From: an uncultured bacterium
Lineage (GTDB): Bacteria > UBP6 > UBA1177 > JAKLFG01
Assembly (NCBI GenBank): GCA_938048925.1
Contig: CALITV010000248.1
Location: 1-7,684 of the forward strand
DNA: 7,684 nt
Direction of reading: 5' to 3'
Below, in pieces: positions 1-6,836 of the stretch. Below the pieces are notes generated by a model. It searched no databases and was not told the DNA's origin. It saw only the letters and a program-made list of their open reading frames with translations. The translations under genes were made by a program, and so were the position numbers. The first letter of the stretch is position 1. Each line of letters starts with the position of its first letter.

Positions 1-587
1 AGGACAGATATCCCGTCGGCTCGAAGGTGAAGGGGGTCATCCGTAACATCACCGATTTCGGGCTGTTCATCGGGGTCGAGGACGGCATAGATGGTTTGGT
101 ACGCACGAGCGATATCACATGGGACCGTAAACTCAAGCACCCGAGCGAGTACTACAGTAAGGGAGACGAGGTAGAGGCGATCGTCCTCAACATAGATGCG
201 GAAAAACAGCGATTCAGCCTCGGTATCAAACAACTTACCGAGGACCCGTGGAAGATCTTCCGTGACACCTATAAAGAGAACGATCGGGTCGAAGCGGAGG
301 TGGTAAAGTCAACCGACTTCGGCGTTTTTGTGAAGTTGTTCGACACCGTCGAGGGTCTGGTGCACCGAACCGAATTCGATGACCCAAACAAGACCTATCA
401 AGTAGGGGACAAAATCCCGGTTATCATCAAGTCCATCAACGACTCGGAACGGAAGGTCTCTCTCTCCATCAAAGCGGTCGGTGAAGAGGAGCAACGCCGT
501 AATCTCGAGGAAGCGAAGAGCGCGGTAGGTGTGGTGCCCGAAAAGATTGGCTCCATTGCGGACGCACTCAAGAATCAGAACCAATAG
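1..587 (+). CDS. rpsA: 30S ribosomal protein S1, C-terminal part (5' end outside window)
   Basis: Ribosomal protein S1 binds mRNA on the 30S subunit and helps initiation on weakly structured or weak-SD messages. The reading frame is open to the left edge (first full codon at base 3), so the GTG at 27 is an internal valine and not a start. Two S1 (OB-fold) RNA-binding domains are visible. The first spans about 12-236, with the DFGLF motif and the typical TSDITW and KHPSEYY segments. The second spans about 270-476, with DFGVF and EGLVHRTEF. A charged tail of about 36 residues follows (GEEEQRRNLEEAKSA onward) and ends at TAG. The SDITW/KHPSE segment is characteristic of the later domains of bacterial S1, so four or so domains probably lie upstream. 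A generic S1-domain protein is possible, but the tandem repeats with this linker favour RpsA. Confidence 0.93.
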   Translation, partial: DRYPVGSKVKGVIRNITDFGLFIGVEDGIDGLVRTSDITWDRKLKHPSEYYSKGDEVEAIVLNIDAEKQRFSLGIKQLTEDPWKIFRDTYKENDRVEAEVVKSTDFGVFVKLFDTVEGLVHRTEFDDPNKTYQVGDKIPVIIKSINDSERKVSLSIKAVGEEEQRRNLEEAKSAVGVVPEKIGSIADALKNQNQ

Positions 588-676
588 GGATCCGATGAGC
601 GCCGTGTCGGGAGGTGTCGGCGTGAGCACACCTTCGGAGGCGTGTTTGCCACATAACTCAACCTCATTATTTTTGC

Positions 677-680
677 GGAG
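677..680 (+). promoter_or_regulatory. Shine-Dalgarno site of tdh
   Basis: GGAG lies 6 bases before the ATG at 687. It supports that start for the threonine dehydrogenase, whose Rossmann strand (KKILIVGA) begins immediately after the initiator methionine. Confidence 0.7.
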
Positions 681-686
681 TAACCC

Positions 687-1643
687 ATGAAGAAGAAAAT
701 TCTCATCGTCGGCGCCGTTGGTCAGATCGGCTCCGAACTCACCCTCAAGATGCGTGAAATCTACGGCGGTTCGAATGTTATCGCTTCGACACGAAAGACT
801 CCGCCCAGCGAGGCGGTATTGAATGGCGGACCGTTCGAGTACTTCGATGTCCGTGACCGTGCTGCGCTCGGTGCCGTGTGCGATAAATACGGTGTAACGC
901 ATATCGTCAATATGGCTGCCATTCTTTCGGCAGCCGGTGAAAAAGACCCCCTGCTTGCATGGGACATCAACATGAACGGTCTCATAAACATCCTCGAATT
1001 GGCTCGCGAAAAGAAGATGCAACAGGTGCTCGTGCCGAGTTCGATAGCCGTTTTCGGACCCGAAACACCGCGCGAGAATACCCCGCAGGAAACCGTGCTG
1101 CGTCCCACGACCATGTATGGGATTACAAAGGTGGCGGGAGAACTGCTCGGTGACTACTATGTGCGTAAATTCGGCCTCGATGTGCGTGGTCTTCGATATC
1201 CCGGCATCATTAGCCACGAGACGCTTCCCGGCGGCGGCACGACCGATTATGCCGTCGCGATCTTCTACGAGGCGATCCAGAATAAGAGATATACCTGTTT
1301 CCTCAAGGAAAACACGCGCCTCCCCATGATGTATATGCCCGACTGTCTCAAGGCGACGATAGACCTCATGGAGGCCGATTTCTCGAAATTGAAGCACCAC
1401 AGCGATTTCAATGTTTCGGCAATGAGTTTCACTCCCGGCGAACTCGCCGCAGAGATCAAAAAACACATTCGTGATTTCACCATCGAGTATCAACCCGATT
1501 TCCGGCAAGCAATCGCCGATTCGTGGCCCGATTCGATAGATGACTCGGCGGCACGTGAAGAGTGGGGGTGGAAGCCCTCCTACGACCTCGCCGCTATGAC
1601 GAAGGATATGATAGAGAATCTCAAGAAGAAACTGCTCAAATAA
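687..1643 (+). CDS. tdh: L-threonine 3-dehydrogenase, short-chain (SDR/epimerase-like) type
   Basis: Oxidises L-threonine to 2-amino-3-ketobutyrate with NAD+ in the cytoplasm. The 318-residue protein is close to the usual length of the SDR-type enzyme. Seen in the sequence: a glycine-rich NAD-binding motif GAVGQIG (residues 9-15), an acidic segment FDVRD (53-57), a catalytic Ser region VPSS (116-119) and the YxxxK pair Tyr144/Lys148. The PGGGTTDYAV segment (181-190) is, from family knowledge, a signature of SDR-type Tdh that distinguishes it from sugar epimerases. RLPMMYMPDC (211-220) and the SWPDSIDDSAAR-EEWGW tail (279-295) are also typical. This type is unrelated to the zinc-dependent MDR-type Tdh of E. 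coli. The next gene, kbl, starts 17 bases downstream and encodes the following step, which strongly supports the assignment. Start chosen from the SD at 677-680 and the position of the Rossmann motif. Confidence 0.93.
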   Translation: MKKKILIVGAVGQIGSELTLKMREIYGGSNVIASTRKTPPSEAVLNGGPFEYFDVRDRAALGAVCDKYGVTHIVNMAAILSAAGEKDPLLAWDINMNGLINILELAREKKMQQVLVPSSIAVFGPETPRENTPQETVLRPTTMYGITKVAGELLGDYYVRKFGLDVRGLRYPGIISHETLPGGGTTDYAVAIFYEAIQNKRYTCFLKENTRLPMMYMPDCLKATIDLMEADFSKLKHHSDFNVSAMSFTPGELAAEIKKHIRDFTIEYQPDFRQAIADSWPDSIDDSAAREEWGWKPSYDLAAMTKDMIENLKKKLLK

Positions 1644-1647
1644 CTAC

Positions 1648-1653
1648 AGGGAG
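1648..1653 (+). promoter_or_regulatory. Shine-Dalgarno site that fixes the kbl start
   Basis: AGGGAG lies 7 bases before the ATG at 1661, in the 17-base spacer after the tdh stop (TAA, 1641-1643). The frame is open further upstream to 1562, but that extension runs inside tdh, has no family similarity that I recognise and would ignore this strong SD. Confidence 0.8.
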
Positions 1654-1660
1654 AAACATC

Positions 1661-2881
1661 ATGGTGCAAAAACTCAACTCGGCACTCGACCGATATGTCG
1701 CCGATCTTCGCACAAAGGGGACCGCGAAGGGCGACGAAATGGTCGTGACGGCGATTGTCCCGCCAAAAGGCGACCGCGGACCACGGTATCGCATCGAGGG
1801 ATATTCGCAAGAGTTCATCAGAATGAACTCGAACTCCTACTTGGGCCTTTCGATGAACCCGGCGGTTATTCATGCCGAAGAGGAAGGGACCCGCACCTTT
1901 GGAGTCGGCCCCGGCGCGGTGCGTTTCATATCGGGAACCTACAAGGCGCACAAGGATCTCGAACGGCGACTTGCCACATTCCACGGCCGCGAGGCGGCGA
2001 TGCTCTTTTCGAGCGCTTATGTCACCTCGATGGGGGTCATCGTGCCGCTCACGACTGCCGAAACGGTCATCGTGAGCGACGAACTCAACCACAACTGCAT
2101 CATCAATGCGATGAAACTGGCGCGTCCCTCCGCGAAATTCATCTATAAACATAACGATATGGCCGATCTCGAGGCAAGGATGAAGGAGGCGGTCGGTAAA
2201 GGGAAGCGGTGCATCGTCGTGACCGACGGCGTCTTTTCAATGCGCGGCGATTACTGTCCCTTCGACAAATTGGTCAAGATTGCTCGGAGTTTCGACAAGG
2301 ATTTCGAAGAGGGCGTCGTGACTGTCGCCGATGACTCACACGGCATCGGTGCCTATGGCCCAACGGGGCGCGGAACGGAAGAGGTGACCGGCACGAAGGT
2401 GGATATCCTTATCGGAACGCTCGGCAAGGCGTTCGGCGTGAACGGCGGGTATGTCGTCGCCGATCGTTCGGTCACCGAATTCCTGCGCCAGACGGCGCCC
2501 ATGTATATCTATTCGAATCCGATCACCGTCGGCGAGACGACTGCGCTGCTCAAGGTGCTCGATATCCTCGAGAGCGACGAGGGAAAACGGCGTCTCAAGC
2601 ACCTCGCCGAGATGACCGCTCGTTTCGAAAAAGGCCTCGTGGACAACGGCTATGAGACAATACCGGGGCCGCACCCGGTGACTCCGCTCATGGTCCGCGA
2701 CACGAAGCGTACCGCCGAGATCGTCAAATGGCTTACCGACAACGGTGTGCTCGCCACCGGTCTCAACTATCCCGTGGTACCGAAGGGAGACGAAGAGATC
2801 CGCTTCCAGATAAACGCCGATCACACTCCCGCCGACATAGACTATGTCATTGATGTCTTGAAACGGTTCAAGAACCGCTAG
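1661..2881 (+). CDS. kbl: 2-amino-3-ketobutyrate CoA ligase (glycine C-acetyltransferase)
   Basis: PLP enzyme of the alpha-oxoamine synthase family, 406 residues (E. coli Kbl is about 398). It cleaves 2-amino-3-ketobutyrate with CoA to glycine and acetyl-CoA, completing threonine breakdown begun by the upstream Tdh. Seen: SNSYLGL near residue 57, RFISGT (88-93) followed by HKDLE, the ring-stacking His in DELNH (His144), TDGVFSM (188-194), the cofactor-binding Asp and His in DDSHG (Asp224, His227), and the Schiff-base lysine in GTLGKAFG (Lys256). The C-terminal YPVVPKG-EIRFQ-NADHT segment (370-389) matches Kbl better than serine palmitoyltransferase or BioF. Sister enzymes of this family (BioF, HemA, Spt) are easily confused, but the C-terminal motif and the tdh neighbour favour Kbl. 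It ends 5 bases before the stop of the convergent flippase gene. Confidence 0.9.
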   Translation: MVQKLNSALDRYVADLRTKGTAKGDEMVVTAIVPPKGDRGPRYRIEGYSQEFIRMNSNSYLGLSMNPAVIHAEEEGTRTFGVGPGAVRFISGTYKAHKDLERRLATFHGREAAMLFSSAYVTSMGVIVPLTTAETVIVSDELNHNCIINAMKLARPSAKFIYKHNDMADLEARMKEAVGKGKRCIVVTDGVFSMRGDYCPFDKLVKIARSFDKDFEEGVVTVADDSHGIGAYGPTGRGTEEVTGTKVDILIGTLGKAFGVNGGYVVADRSVTEFLRQTAPMYIYSNPITVGETTALLKVLDILESDEGKRRLKHLAEMTARFEKGLVDNGYETIPGPHPVTPLMVRDTKRTAEIVKWLTDNGVLATGLNYPVVPKGDEEIRFQINADHTPADIDYVIDVLKRFKNR

Positions 2882-2886
2882 GCGTC

Positions 2887-4173
2887 TTACCTTACTTCTT
2901 TCTTTTCGGCGGCTCGGTAGGCCGCGATGAGCAGCCATCCATAGAGGAGTGTGTATGTTCCTGAAAAGAGTCCGATGGTGAGCGTTGCGTTCTGAAGGGT
3001 CCATCCGATACAGAGCGCGCCGACAGTGGCGCACAGAAGAATCGCTTGCCACCCGAGATAAAAGTTCTGGCGTTCGGCAATGATGAGAACGAATCCGAGC
3101 GGCGAGGCGAGAAAACGCAGGGCATACATCGGTGTAAGAAGTTGTGCATAGCGGCCCGCTTCACGCCACGGTTCACCGAACACGAAGGCAAAGAGCGGCG
3201 GTGCAAAGAGCAGAAGGACGAGGAACGGCGGCGCCGCAAAGAGCATGGTTGCCGCGAGTGTTTTTATGAATATGCGGCGACACGATCCGGTGCGGTGGTA
3301 GTCTTCGCTCGCCCGCTGGCGGAACACATCGGTGAATGCGTCGGCGAGAAATGACAGCGGGGTGGCGAGCACGCGCCGGGTGAGGGCGTAGAGCCCCGCT
3401 GCTATGGGACCGAAGAGGGGAATGAAGAGGATTGACGGCAGTTGATTGGCGACAATGTTGAGAAGATGTGCCGGCAGGTTCTTGAGCGGAAATTCGCGGT
3501 AGCGGAGCGCGGAGCGACGAATGTTCTGCCAATGGGACGCCGATCGCGCATAGTGAGCGGCGTCGCAGCGGGCGACGGCGAAGAACCAGAGTGCGCCGGT
3601 GGCGGTGCCGGCGATGACTCCGCCGATGAGCCCCCACGCGCCGCTAGGGAAATGATTGACGCCGGCGGCGATCTGGGAGCCGGTGGTGATGCCGTTTTGA
3701 ACGACGCGACGCGAGGCGATGCCGGCGAAGCGACTGCGGCGGGTGAACCAGTAGTGCCCTATCTGGACGAGGGCAAGCCAGAAGCCGAGGAGTGGAAGCA
3801 AGGTGAAAAAGCGTGCTCCTTCGCCGATACCGAAGAAGGTGCTCAATCGGTCGTGGAACATATAACCACCGAGTGCGGCAAGGAGACTTACCGCACCGGC
3901 GATCGTGGTTGCAATGATAACGAGCGAAAAGGCATCGTGATCTTCGTCCGGAAGCATGATTGCAAGTTCGTAACGCGCAGTGGCGACGACCGCGAGGATA
4001 GCGGCGGCACCGGCGAACAGTTCATAGATACCAAAGTCTTGAGGCGTGAACAAACGCGCAAGGAGCGGCGCGGCGGCGAGCGGGATTATCTGGGCTATCA
4101 CCGAACCCGAAAACAGCGTGACAAGGTTGCGGACGAAGGACGAGCGTGTGGCTGAGGCGAGGCGGTTTCTCAT
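2887..4173 (-). CDS. Wzx-like polysaccharide flippase (MOP superfamily)
   Basis: Integral inner-membrane protein of 428 residues, probably flipping an undecaprenyl-linked oligosaccharide from cytoplasm to periplasm. About twelve hydrophobic segments can be seen, for example near residues 18-40, 50-66, 82-104, 121-140, 178-200, 236-262, 306-333, 345-366, 372-392 and 396-419. The N-terminus has the family pattern of a first helix followed by LLARLFTPQDFGIYELF (38-54), the loop found in Wzx/RfbX-type oligosaccharide exporters, and then ARYELAIMLPD (66-76), typical of one Wzx subfamily. Loops are rich in Arg (RRSRF, RRVVQN). The ATG overlaps the stop of the aminotransferase gene by 4 bases (ATGA, 4170-4173), so translation is probably coupled; no strong SD is close to it. 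It is the last gene of the operon. Substrate cannot be read from sequence; the two upstream genes suggest a glycan with a di-acetamido uronic acid. Confidence 0.88.
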   Translation of the reverse strand: MRNRLASATRSSFVRNLVTLFSGSVIAQIIPLAAAPLLARLFTPQDFGIYELFAGAAAILAVVATARYELAIMLPDEDHDAFSLVIIATTIAGAVSLLAALGGYMFHDRLSTFFGIGEGARFFTLLPLLGFWLALVQIGHYWFTRRSRFAGIASRRVVQNGITTGSQIAAGVNHFPSGAWGLIGGVIAGTATGALWFFAVARCDAAHYARSASHWQNIRRSALRYREFPLKNLPAHLLNIVANQLPSILFIPLFGPIAAGLYALTRRVLATPLSFLADAFTDVFRQRASEDYHRTGSCRRIFIKTLAATMLFAAPPFLVLLLFAPPLFAFVFGEPWREAGRYAQLLTPMYALRFLASPLGFVLIIAERQNFYLGWQAILLCATVGALCIGWTLQNATLTIGLFSGTYTLLYGWLLIAAYRAAEKKEVR

Positions 4174-5276
4174 GTGCCCACGGCGGCCTCGATTGCGTGC
4201 GCTATGCGGAGTTGGTCATTTTCCGAGAGGAAGGCGCTCATCGGAAGGCTCAGCACCTCGTGAGATGCATTCTCGGCATGGGGGAAATCGCCGAGCCGGT
4301 ATCCGAGGGAAGAAAAGACCTCTTGGAGATGGAGGGGGACGGGATAGTGAATACCGGTTGCTATGTTCTCGGCAGCCAACCGAGCGGCGATGCGGTCGCG
4401 GCGGTCGCTTCTTACGACATACTGCGCCCATACCGATCGGCGATCTTCCCGAATGGGGGGAAGTCTTATCGGGAGATCGGCGAGGAGCCGGTGATAGCGG
4501 TTCGCTACCTCTTGTCGTCGGAAAATCTCGTCCTCGAAGTGAGTCAGTTTCACCAAGAGCACTGCGGCCTGCACGGTGTCGAGGCGGCTATTCATGCCGA
4601 GGTGTCGGTGATGGTATCGCGTGGTCTGTCCGTGCAGACGAAGCGATGCGATATGTTCGGCGAGCGCGGCGTCGGTGGTGAAAACGGCGCCGCCGTCGCC
4701 GTAACAGCCCAACGGTTTTGCAGGAAAGAAACTGGTCGTGGCGAGAGAAGAAAGGGCGCAGCTCCGTTTCTCGCGATAAACGGCGCCGAAACTTTGAGCG
4801 GCATCTTCAATGACGGCGAGACCGTGTCGGGAGGCGATCCGATTGACGGCGTCCATGTCGGGGCACTGGCCGTAGAGGCTTACCGGGATGATGGCACGAG
4901 TTTTCGGAGTGATGTGCGCCTCGATGCCCGTGGCGTCAATGAGGCAGGTATCCTCTTCGATATCGGTGAAGACCGGTCTCGCCCCGACCGTTGCAATGGC
5001 CTCGGCGGTGGCAATGAACGAGAAGGCGCTCGTGATGACCTCGTCGCCGGGGCCGATGCGAAGAGCCAAAAGCGCGAGAACGAGAGCATCGGTTCCGTTG
5101 GCGCAGGTGATGCAGTAGGGAGTGCCGCAGAACGCCGCCAGCCGTTCTTCGAGTTCGGTGACCTCGGGTCCCATGATGAACGAGGCGCGCTCGCAAACGC
5201 GCTGCATTGCGGCATCTATTTCATCGCGGTAGGAACGGTATTGCGCCGCAAGGTCAACAAGGGGAATTCCGGTCAC
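4170..5276 (-). CDS. wbpE: WbpE/WlbC-like UDP-2-acetamido-3-oxo-glucuronate aminotransferase
   Basis: PLP-dependent sugar aminotransferase of the DegT/DnrJ/EryC1/StrS family, 368 residues. In the WbpE branch it uses L-glutamate to aminate carbon 3 of UDP-2-acetamido-2-deoxy-3-oxo-glucuronate. Seen: [10 protein letters not shown] (34-43), the cofactor phosphate site NGTDA (60-64), VSLYGQCPD (132-140), the Asp/Gln cofactor contacts in [10 protein letters not shown] (Asp158, Gln161), the Schiff-base lysine in [15 protein letters not shown] (Lys187) and GMNSRLDT (227-234). FFP(A/S)[11 protein letters not shown] together with the SLYGQC segment matches, from memory, Pseudomonas WbpE very closely and not the perosamine or dTDP-sugar branches. 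Start is GTG at 5276, overlapping the wbpD stop (GTGA), with a GAGG 5 bases upstream. Its adjacency to wbpD, the next pathway step, supports the specific function. Confidence 0.9.
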   Translation of the reverse strand: MTGIPLVDLAAQYRSYRDEIDAAMQRVCERASFIMGPEVTELEERLAAFCGTPYCITCANGTDALVLALLALRIGPGDEVITSAFSFIATAEAIATVGARPVFTDIEEDTCLIDATGIEAHITPKTRAIIPVSLYGQCPDMDAVNRIASRHGLAVIEDAAQSFGAVYREKRSCALSSLATTSFFPAKPLGCYGDGGAVFTTDAALAEHIASLRLHGQTTRYHHRHLGMNSRLDTVQAAVLLVKLTHFEDEIFRRQEVANRYHRLLADLPIRLPPIREDRRSVWAQYVVRSDRRDRIAARLAAENIATGIHYPVPLHLQEVFSSLGYRLGDFPHAENASHEVLSLPMSAFLSENDQLRIAHAIEAAVGT

Positions 5277-5848
5277 AGCGGCCTCACCCTGCCATCTTCA
5301 AGAAAGTAGCGCGATCCATCGAACGGGTCGGTTGCAATGCCGTCGGGGCCGAATGAAAGTTTGTTGCCGGCGCGGCTCACCCAACCGTGTTGTTTTGCCG
5401 GATTGCCATAGACGAGCGCATAGGCCGGAACATCACGGGTAACGACACTTCCTGCTCCTATCAACGCATACTCGCCGATAGTTGTTCCGCAGACGATCGT
5501 CGCATTGGCGCCGATGGTGCATCCCCGTTTGAGGAGCGTTGTGCGGTATTCGTGTTTCCGCGGGATGAAACTCCGCGGATTGATGACATTGGTGAAGACC
5601 ATCGAGGGGCCGAGAAACACATCGTCTTCGATGACGACCCCCTCGTAGATGCTCACATTGTTTTGCACCCGCACGCCGTTTCCAACTATGGCGCGTGGTC
5701 CGACGACGCAATTCTGCCCAAAGGAACAGTTGGTGCCGATACGCGATCCGGTGAGAATGTGACAGAAGAGCCAGATTTTCGTTCCTTCGCCAATGACGAC
5801 ATCGTGGTCAACATGAGTTGTTTCGTGGATGAAAGTGTTTTCCGTCAT
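5273..5848 (-). CDS. wbpD: WbpD-like UDP-3-amino-sugar-uronate N-acetyltransferase
   Basis: Left-handed beta-helix acetyltransferase of 191 residues (the Pseudomonas enzyme is about the same size). It transfers acetyl from acetyl-CoA to the 3-amino group made by WbpE, giving UDP-GlcNAc(3NAc)A. Hexapeptide repeats ([IV]-G-x pattern) run from about residue 14 to 150: [14 protein letters not shown]-type turns, [61 protein letters not shown]. The [14 protein letters not shown] segment (80-93), the YR-TLLKRG segment and the [11 protein letters not shown] end (148-158) are features of the WbpD/WlbB branch. The last 30 residues ([12 protein letters not shown] region) form a short non-helix tail. Start ATG at 5848 is one base after the stop of the SDR gene and has GAGGT 6 bases upstream; its 3' end overlaps wbpE by 4 bases. 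Acetyltransferases for other 3-amino sugars (FdtC/QdtC type) are the main alternative. Confidence 0.88.
   Translation of the reverse strand: MTENTFIHETTHVDHDVVIGEGTKIWLFCHILTGSRIGTNCSFGQNCVVGPRAIVGNGVRVQNNVSIYEGVVIEDDVFLGPSMVFTNVINPRSFIPRKHEYRTTLLKRGCTIGANATIVCGTTIGEYALIGAGSVVTRDVPAYALVYGNPAKQHGWVSRAGNKLSFGPDGIATDPFDGSRYFLEDGRVRPL
5282..5285 (-). promoter_or_regulatory. Shine-Dalgarno site of wbpE (GTG start)
   Basis: On the minus strand GAGG lies 5 bases before the GTG at 5276, inside the last codons of wbpD. It supports the non-ATG start, which also places the conserved VDL segment at residues 7-9, as expected for the family. Confidence 0.6.
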
Positions 5849-5849
5849 G

Positions 5850-6836
5850 TTATGACCTCAGCCACCCGTGGGCGCGGTACCATGATACGGTTTCGGCCAG
5901 CGCGTTGTCAAGGGAATAGCGAGGATACCATCCCAGCGCTTCCTTGAGGGCGCGGTTGCTGCACACCCACGACTCTTGTTTCATCTCGATGACCTTCTGT
6001 TCATTCACCGGTAACGCTTTACCGAAGATTCTTCCAGCGATACTGGCGAGATACCCGATCGGTGCGGCAACCATTTCGGGTATTGGCAGGCGAAGAACCC
6101 GATGTTTACCTATGGCTTTTTGGATTGCTTCGGCAAGTTCGCGCCACGAAACCGGCTCGTCGTTTGCGACAAAGAAGGTGCGCCCTCGAAGGTCGCTTTC
6201 CGCCGCTTTCAGTATCGCATCGCAGAGGTCGGCGACATACACGATCGAAATCCGCTTTGATCCGTCTCCAAGAAGGGGAATGATGCCGCGCTCGACGAAT
6301 TTGAAATAGGTGAAGATATCTTTTTCGTTGGGGCCGAAGACCGAACAGGGGCGCAGAATAATGTAATTGTGGTCGTTACGAGCGCCCCAGTGGCGCACCG
6401 CTTCCTCGGCGGCGAGTTTCGAGCGTCCATACCATGTAAGGGGACGGGGAGTATCCTCTTCGGTGACGGGGTGCCCGGTAGAACTGGGGCCGGCGGCCGC
6501 TTGCGAACTGAGGAAGATGAAGCGCTGTTTCCCGGTCAGACAGGCCAGTATCGCTTCGGTAAAACGACAGTTGTCTTCGAAATAGTCGGCTTCGGACAAT
6601 CGCTTGGTGGCGCCGGCGACATGGATGACCGTGTCGCAGCCGGCAACAGCCTCTCGGAGAAGGTGTTCGTCACGCCAGTCGCCGACGATCGGGTGCGCAC
6701 CGTAGTGAACGAATGCAGAGATTTCGGGTGTGGTGCGCCGGACCAGAAGTCGCGGCCGGAGATCACGCGCGAGCAGAAGCGCGGTAAGGTTTCCGCCGAC
6801 GAAGCCGGTGGCGCCGGTGACAAGCACCTCCTTCAT
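5850..6836 (-). CDS. NAD(P)-dependent extended SDR, epimerase/dehydratase family
   Basis: A 328-residue cytoplasmic oxidoreductase of the extended short-chain dehydrogenase family. Seen: NAD(P)-binding GATGFVG (residues 8-14), LVRRT (31-35) at the end of the second strand, where arginines would suit an NADP phosphate, VGDWRD (51-56), HVAGAT (72-77), the catalytic Ser region [10 protein letters not shown] (109-118), the YxxxK pair Tyr136/Lys140 in [19 protein letters not shown] (162-171) and a C-terminal [20 protein letters not shown] end. The SSQAAAGPS and [10 protein letters not shown] segments belong to a large group usually annotated only as epimerase or 3-beta-HSD-like. It is not WbpB (a GFO/IDH/MocA enzyme) or WbpI, so its substrate is open. 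The frame is open to 7301, but ATG 6836 is chosen because GATGFVG begins at residue 8, the longer region is antisense-free shadow of the GNAT gene, and it overlaps that gene's stop as ATGA. The SD is weak (GGGA). Confidence 0.88.
   Translation of the reverse strand: MKEVLVTGATGFVGGNLTALLLARDLRPRLLVRRTTPEISAFVHYGAHPIVGDWRDEHLLREAVAGCDTVIHVAGATKRLSEADYFEDNCRFTEAILACLTGKQRFIFLSSQAAAGPSSTGHPVTEEDTPRPLTWYGRSKLAAEEAVRHWGARNDHNYIILRPCSVFGPNEKDIFTYFKFVERGIIPLLGDGSKRISIVYVADLCDAILKAAESDLRGRTFFVANDEPVSWRELAEAIQKAIGKHRVLRLPIPEMVAAPIGYLASIAGRIFGKALPVNEQKVIEMKQESWVCSNRALKEALGWYPRYSLDNALAETVSWYRAHGWLRS
5855..5859 (-). promoter_or_regulatory. Shine-Dalgarno site of wbpD
   Basis: GAGGT on the minus strand, 6 bases before the ATG at 5848 and inside the last codons of the upstream SDR gene. 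It is one of the better SD matches of the operon. Confidence 0.65.

Noticed and set aside
611..634. Possible hairpin after rpsA (AGGTGT / ACACCT, 10-base loop) as terminator
   Set aside because: The stem is only 6-7 pairs and no T-run follows directly, so an intrinsic terminator is not supported. No riboswitch-like structure is evident in 588-686 either.
646..673. Possible sigma-70-like promoter before tdh (TTGCCA, 16 bases, TATTTT)
   Set aside because: Transcription would begin at about 680, downstream of or within the SD site at 677-680, which makes the boxes implausible as the tdh promoter.
309..1508. Long minus-strand open frame of 399 codons opposite rpsA and tdh
   Set aside because: It runs antisense across two well-supported genes and their spacer. 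Its translation shows no family motif, and it is explained by codon bias of the real genes.
1661..2881. Reading the alpha-oxoamine synthase as serine palmitoyltransferase, which would complete a sphingolipid locus
   Set aside because: The GTLGKAFG lysine site, the YPVVPKG-HT C-terminal segment and the tdh neighbour fit Kbl better, and the gene is on the opposite strand from the GNAT/SDR pair.
2909..2925. Small hairpin GCGGC / GCCGC near the end of the flippase gene
   Set aside because: It is only a 5-base stem inside coding sequence. On the minus strand it is followed by an A-rich and not a T-rich run, so it is not a terminator.
3442..4155. Plus-strand open frame of 237 codons opposite the flippase
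   Set aside because: It is antisense to a clear membrane protein and its translation is unusually charged (complement of hydrophobic codons), as expected of a shadow.
4146..5309. Plus-strand open frame of 387 codons opposite wbpE
   Set aside because: It is a shadow of the aminotransferase gene, with low-complexity Gly/Arg/Asp-rich translation and no recognisable domain.
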